Shown piece after piece: positions 29,636 through 31,311 of a stretch of 31,311 bases of DNA. Within the stretch, counting starts at the first letter, position 1. Each line of letters starts with the position of its first letter. The position numbers were made by a program, and so were the translations under genes. The notes beneath the pieces were generated by a model that searched no databases, had not been told where the DNA came from, and worked only from the letters and a program-made list of their open reading frames with translations. The DNA is from an uncultured Collinsella sp. (GTDB taxonomy: Bacteria > Actinomycetota > Coriobacteriia > Coriobacteriales > Coriobacteriaceae): the NCBI GenBank assembly GCA_958346935.1, contig CATVTM010000017.1, positions 1-31,311 of the forward strand, in the 5' to 3' direction.

Positions 29636-30160
29636 ATGAAGAAGACCATCGCAATCGGTTGCGACCATATCGTTACGGACGAGAAGATCTATCTGGCCGA
29701 CCGCCTGGAGCAGGCTGGCTACAAGGTGCTCGACTGCGGCACCTACAGCCACACCCGTACGCACTACCCCATCTACGGTAAGGCCGTGGGCGAGGCTGTT
29801 GCCAGCGGCAAGGCCGACTTTGGCGTGGCCCTTTGCGGCACCGGCATCGGCATCACCAACGCCGTCAACAAGGTTCCCGGCGCTCGCTGTGCCCTGGTCC
29901 GCGACATGACCTCTGCCCTGTATGCCCGTCGCGAGCTCAACGCCAACATCGTGGGCTTTGGCGGCAAGATCACCGGCGAGTTCCTGATGGCCGATATCAT
30001 GCTTGCCTTCCTGGAGGAGCCCTACGAGAAGACTCCCGAGCACGATGCTCTGATCGCCAAGATCGATGCCTGCAACAAGGCCGACGCCGAGGCTCAGGCT
30101 GACCCGCACTTCTTTGACGAGTTCCTGGAGAAGTGGGACCGCGGCGAATACCATGATTAG
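29636..30160 (+). CDS. lacB: Galactose-6-phosphate isomerase subunit LacB
   Basis: The 174-residue partner of LacA carries the RpiB-type active loop ALCGTGIGITNAVNKVPG (65-82), with catalytic Cys67, and the N-terminal IAIGCDHIVTDEK substrate-binding segment. The C-terminal DPHFFDEFLEKWDRGEYHD tail is typical of LacB. AAAGGACG lies 6 bases before the ATG. A 63-base gap follows lacA, so the two are co-transcribed. Together they feed tagatose-6-phosphate to LacC. Confidence 0.96.
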   Translation: MKKTIAIGCDHIVTDEKIYLADRLEQAGYKVLDCGTYSHTRTHYPIYGKAVGEAVASGKADFGVALCGTGIGITNAVNKVPGARCALVRDMTSALYARRELNANIVGFGGKITGEFLMADIMLAFLEEPYEKTPEHDALIAKIDACNKADAEAQADPHFFDEFLEKWDRGEYHD

Positions 30161-30192
30161 CGGGTATCCGGCGTAATTAACTAGTCCGTTGA

Positions 30193-30230
30193 CGGCTCGC
30201 GTTTCTGTGAGGGGGGCGCGGGCCGGTTTT
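30193..30230 (+). terminator. Possible attenuator between lacB and lacC
   Basis: CGGCTCGCG (30193-30201) and CGCGGGCCG (30217-30225) form a 9-bp stem with one U-G pair, followed by GTTTTCT. It lies between co-directional genes and could reduce lacC expression relative to lacAB. Confidence 0.55.
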
Positions 30231-30247
30231 CTAAACAGGAGTTCAAC

Positions 30248-31183
30248 ATGATTCTGACCGTTACCATGAACCCGTCGATTGATACGCGCTATCAGCTCGA
30301 TAAGCTGATCATCGACGATGTTAACCGCGTGACGCCCGAAAAGACCGCTGGCGGTAAGGGCCTCAACGTGAGCCGTGTGCTGCTGCAGCTGGGCGACGAC
30401 GTGCTCGCGACCGGTCTGCTCGGTGGCCACATGGGTGCCTATATGGCCGAGCTTATGGATGCCGACGGCGTCAAGAACGACTTTGTGCCCATCGCCGGTG
30501 AGACGCGCATCTGCCTGAATATCCTGCACGAGGGTAATCAGACCGAGCTGCTGGAGAGCGGCCCGCAGATCGCCCCGGCCGAGCTCGAGGCCTTTACGGC
30601 CAAGTTCGCCGAGCTTGCAGCGAAGGCGGACGTCGTGACGCTTTCGGGCTCGCTGCCGCGTGGCGTCGATGCCGGCTACTATGCCGAGCTCGTCAAGATC
30701 GCCGAGGAGGCGGGCGCCAAGGTGCTGCTCGACACCTCGGGTGCATCGCTGGAAGCCGCGCTGGAGTCCGACGCTAAGCCTGAGCTCGTAAAGCCCAACC
30801 TGACCGAGATTAACGGCCTTCTTGGGACGTCCTTTACGACCGATGATGTCGATGCCCTGCGCGAGGCGCTTGCCGCCGATGGACGCTTTGCCGGTATTCC
30901 CTGGGTTGTCGTCTCGATGGGCGCCGCCGGTTCGGTGGGCTTCCATGAGGGCCGTGCGTTCCGCGCCAAGACTCCCGCGATTGAGGCTGTGAACGCGACG
31001 GGTTCCGGTGACTCGACCATTGCCGGCTTTGCGCATGCCATTGCTGCTGGTGCCGACGACGTCACCGTGCTCAAGACCGCCAATACCTGCGGCAAGCTCA
31101 ACGCCATGGATCCCAAGACCGGCCACCTGGTCATGGATCGCTGGGACGAGGTCTACAACAGCGTTGAAGTAACGGAGCTTTAG
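30248..31183 (+). CDS. lacC: Tagatose-6-phosphate kinase
   Basis: The 311-residue PfkB-family kinase makes tagatose-1,6-bisphosphate from tagatose-6-phosphate with ATP. It shows the N-terminal TMNPSIDTRYQLDKL, the substrate loop GGKGLNVSRVL (35-45), LSGSLPRGV and the C-terminal anion hole NATGSGDSTIAGF (249-261) with catalytic Asp255. PfkB enzymes such as 1-phosphofructokinase share the fold, but the lacA-lacB context and the TagK-like GSGDS loop favour LacC. CAGGAG lies 6 bases before the ATG. The usual next enzyme, the aldolase LacD, is not within the window. Confidence 0.93.
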   Translation: MILTVTMNPSIDTRYQLDKLIIDDVNRVTPEKTAGGKGLNVSRVLLQLGDDVLATGLLGGHMGAYMAELMDADGVKNDFVPIAGETRICLNILHEGNQTELLESGPQIAPAELEAFTAKFAELAAKADVVTLSGSLPRGVDAGYYAELVKIAEEAGAKVLLDTSGASLEAALESDAKPELVKPNLTEINGLLGTSFTTDDVDALREALAADGRFAGIPWVVVSMGAAGSVGFHEGRAFRAKTPAIEAVNATGSGDSTIAGFAHAIAAGADDVTVLKTANTCGKLNAMDPKTGHLVMDRWDEVYNSVEVTEL

Positions 31184-31213
31184 GGTTACGCGGTTTTACC
31201 AAACCGCGTAACC
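31184..31213 (+). terminator. Hairpin right after lacC
   Basis: GGTTACGCGGTTT (31184-31196) pairs with AAACCGCGTAACC (31201-31213), a 13-bp stem with a 4-base loop beginning at the base after the stop codon. No T-run follows, so it may end transcription weakly or stabilise the message. Confidence 0.6.
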
Positions 31214-31224
31214 AGCCGACGCTG

Positions 31225-31300
31225 CAAGCCCGCCAGAGCGGCAATCTGCCTTTCAGCTTCGGCGGCATGACCAGAAGGTCAATGCCGCCTCGTTTCAAGG
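31225..31300. repeat. Structured intergenic repeat, copy B
   Basis: Read on the minus strand, this contains GAAACGAGGCGGC (31282-31294), TGACCTTCTGGTCATGCCGCC and CCGAAGCTGA, matching copy A at 23756-23800 base for base at most positions. Inner arms GGCGGCATGACC (31261-31272)/GGTCAATGCCGCC (31277-31289) form the same stem. The window ends before the outer part is complete. Confidence 0.7.
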
Positions 31301-31311
31301 CACCTTGCTCG

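Noticed and set aside
29603..31126. 507-codon minus-strand frame opposite lacB and lacC
   Set aside because: Antisense shadow; both plus-strand genes have family motifs and ribosome sites.

Overview
The window looks like a chromosomal segment of a high-GC Gram-positive gut actinobacterium, most likely a Collinsella-type Coriobacteriia. This rests on inference: strong GGAGG ribosome binding sites, high GC at third codon positions, several phosphotransferase (PTS) sugar operons, a Gram-positive tagatose-6-phosphate pathway, and many short palindromic intergenic repeats. No rRNA or marker gene is present to fix the species.

Region 1 (1-8233) is accessory and ends at the 3' end of a tRNA-Thr gene (8234-8309), a classic integration site. 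On the left lie a partial DUF4313-like gene, a DUF2958-like gene, a structured 250-base noncoding stretch and a small orphan gene. Next come two paralogous small genes overlapping by ATGA and preceded by two LexA (SOS) boxes, and a membrane-anchored HNH protein. A minus-strand defence operon follows: an MmeI-type fused restriction-modification enzyme, an EcsC-like protein and an Mrr-type endonuclease. A small DNA-binding-like protein lies before the tRNA. No integrase is visible.

Region 2 (8310-17181) is mixed. It holds an orphan mannose-family PTS IIB protein whose phosphorylated histidine is replaced by tyrosine, a 154-base MITE-like element, aldose 1-epimerase (galM), a DeoR/LacR-type regulator, a GntR regulator with a DUF7916-like TIM-barrel protein, a divergent LacE-type IICB transporter, a truncated second copy of the DeoR gene, and a Fic protein behind a four-part inverted repeat.

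Region 3 (17182-31311) is a beta-galactoside PTS locus. Two modules have the same layout: minus-strand lacE-lacG, then a divergent plus-strand lacI. They are followed by one lacF (IIA), a membrane protein of unknown role, and lacA-lacB-lacC. In the inferred pathway, IICB and IIA import and phosphorylate the disaccharide, LacG releases galactose-6-phosphate, LacAB makes tagatose-6-phosphate, and LacC makes tagatose-1,6-bisphosphate. The aldolase lacD is not in the window. GalM may supply the anomer balance for free galactose or glucose.

Four repeat or motif systems tie the regions together: a REP-like palindrome (5 copies), a GTGAACGGT motif in PTS control regions, a GTTTGAAT motif shared by the lacR, lacF and lacA control regions, and a GGCGGC-type structured repeat (2 copies).
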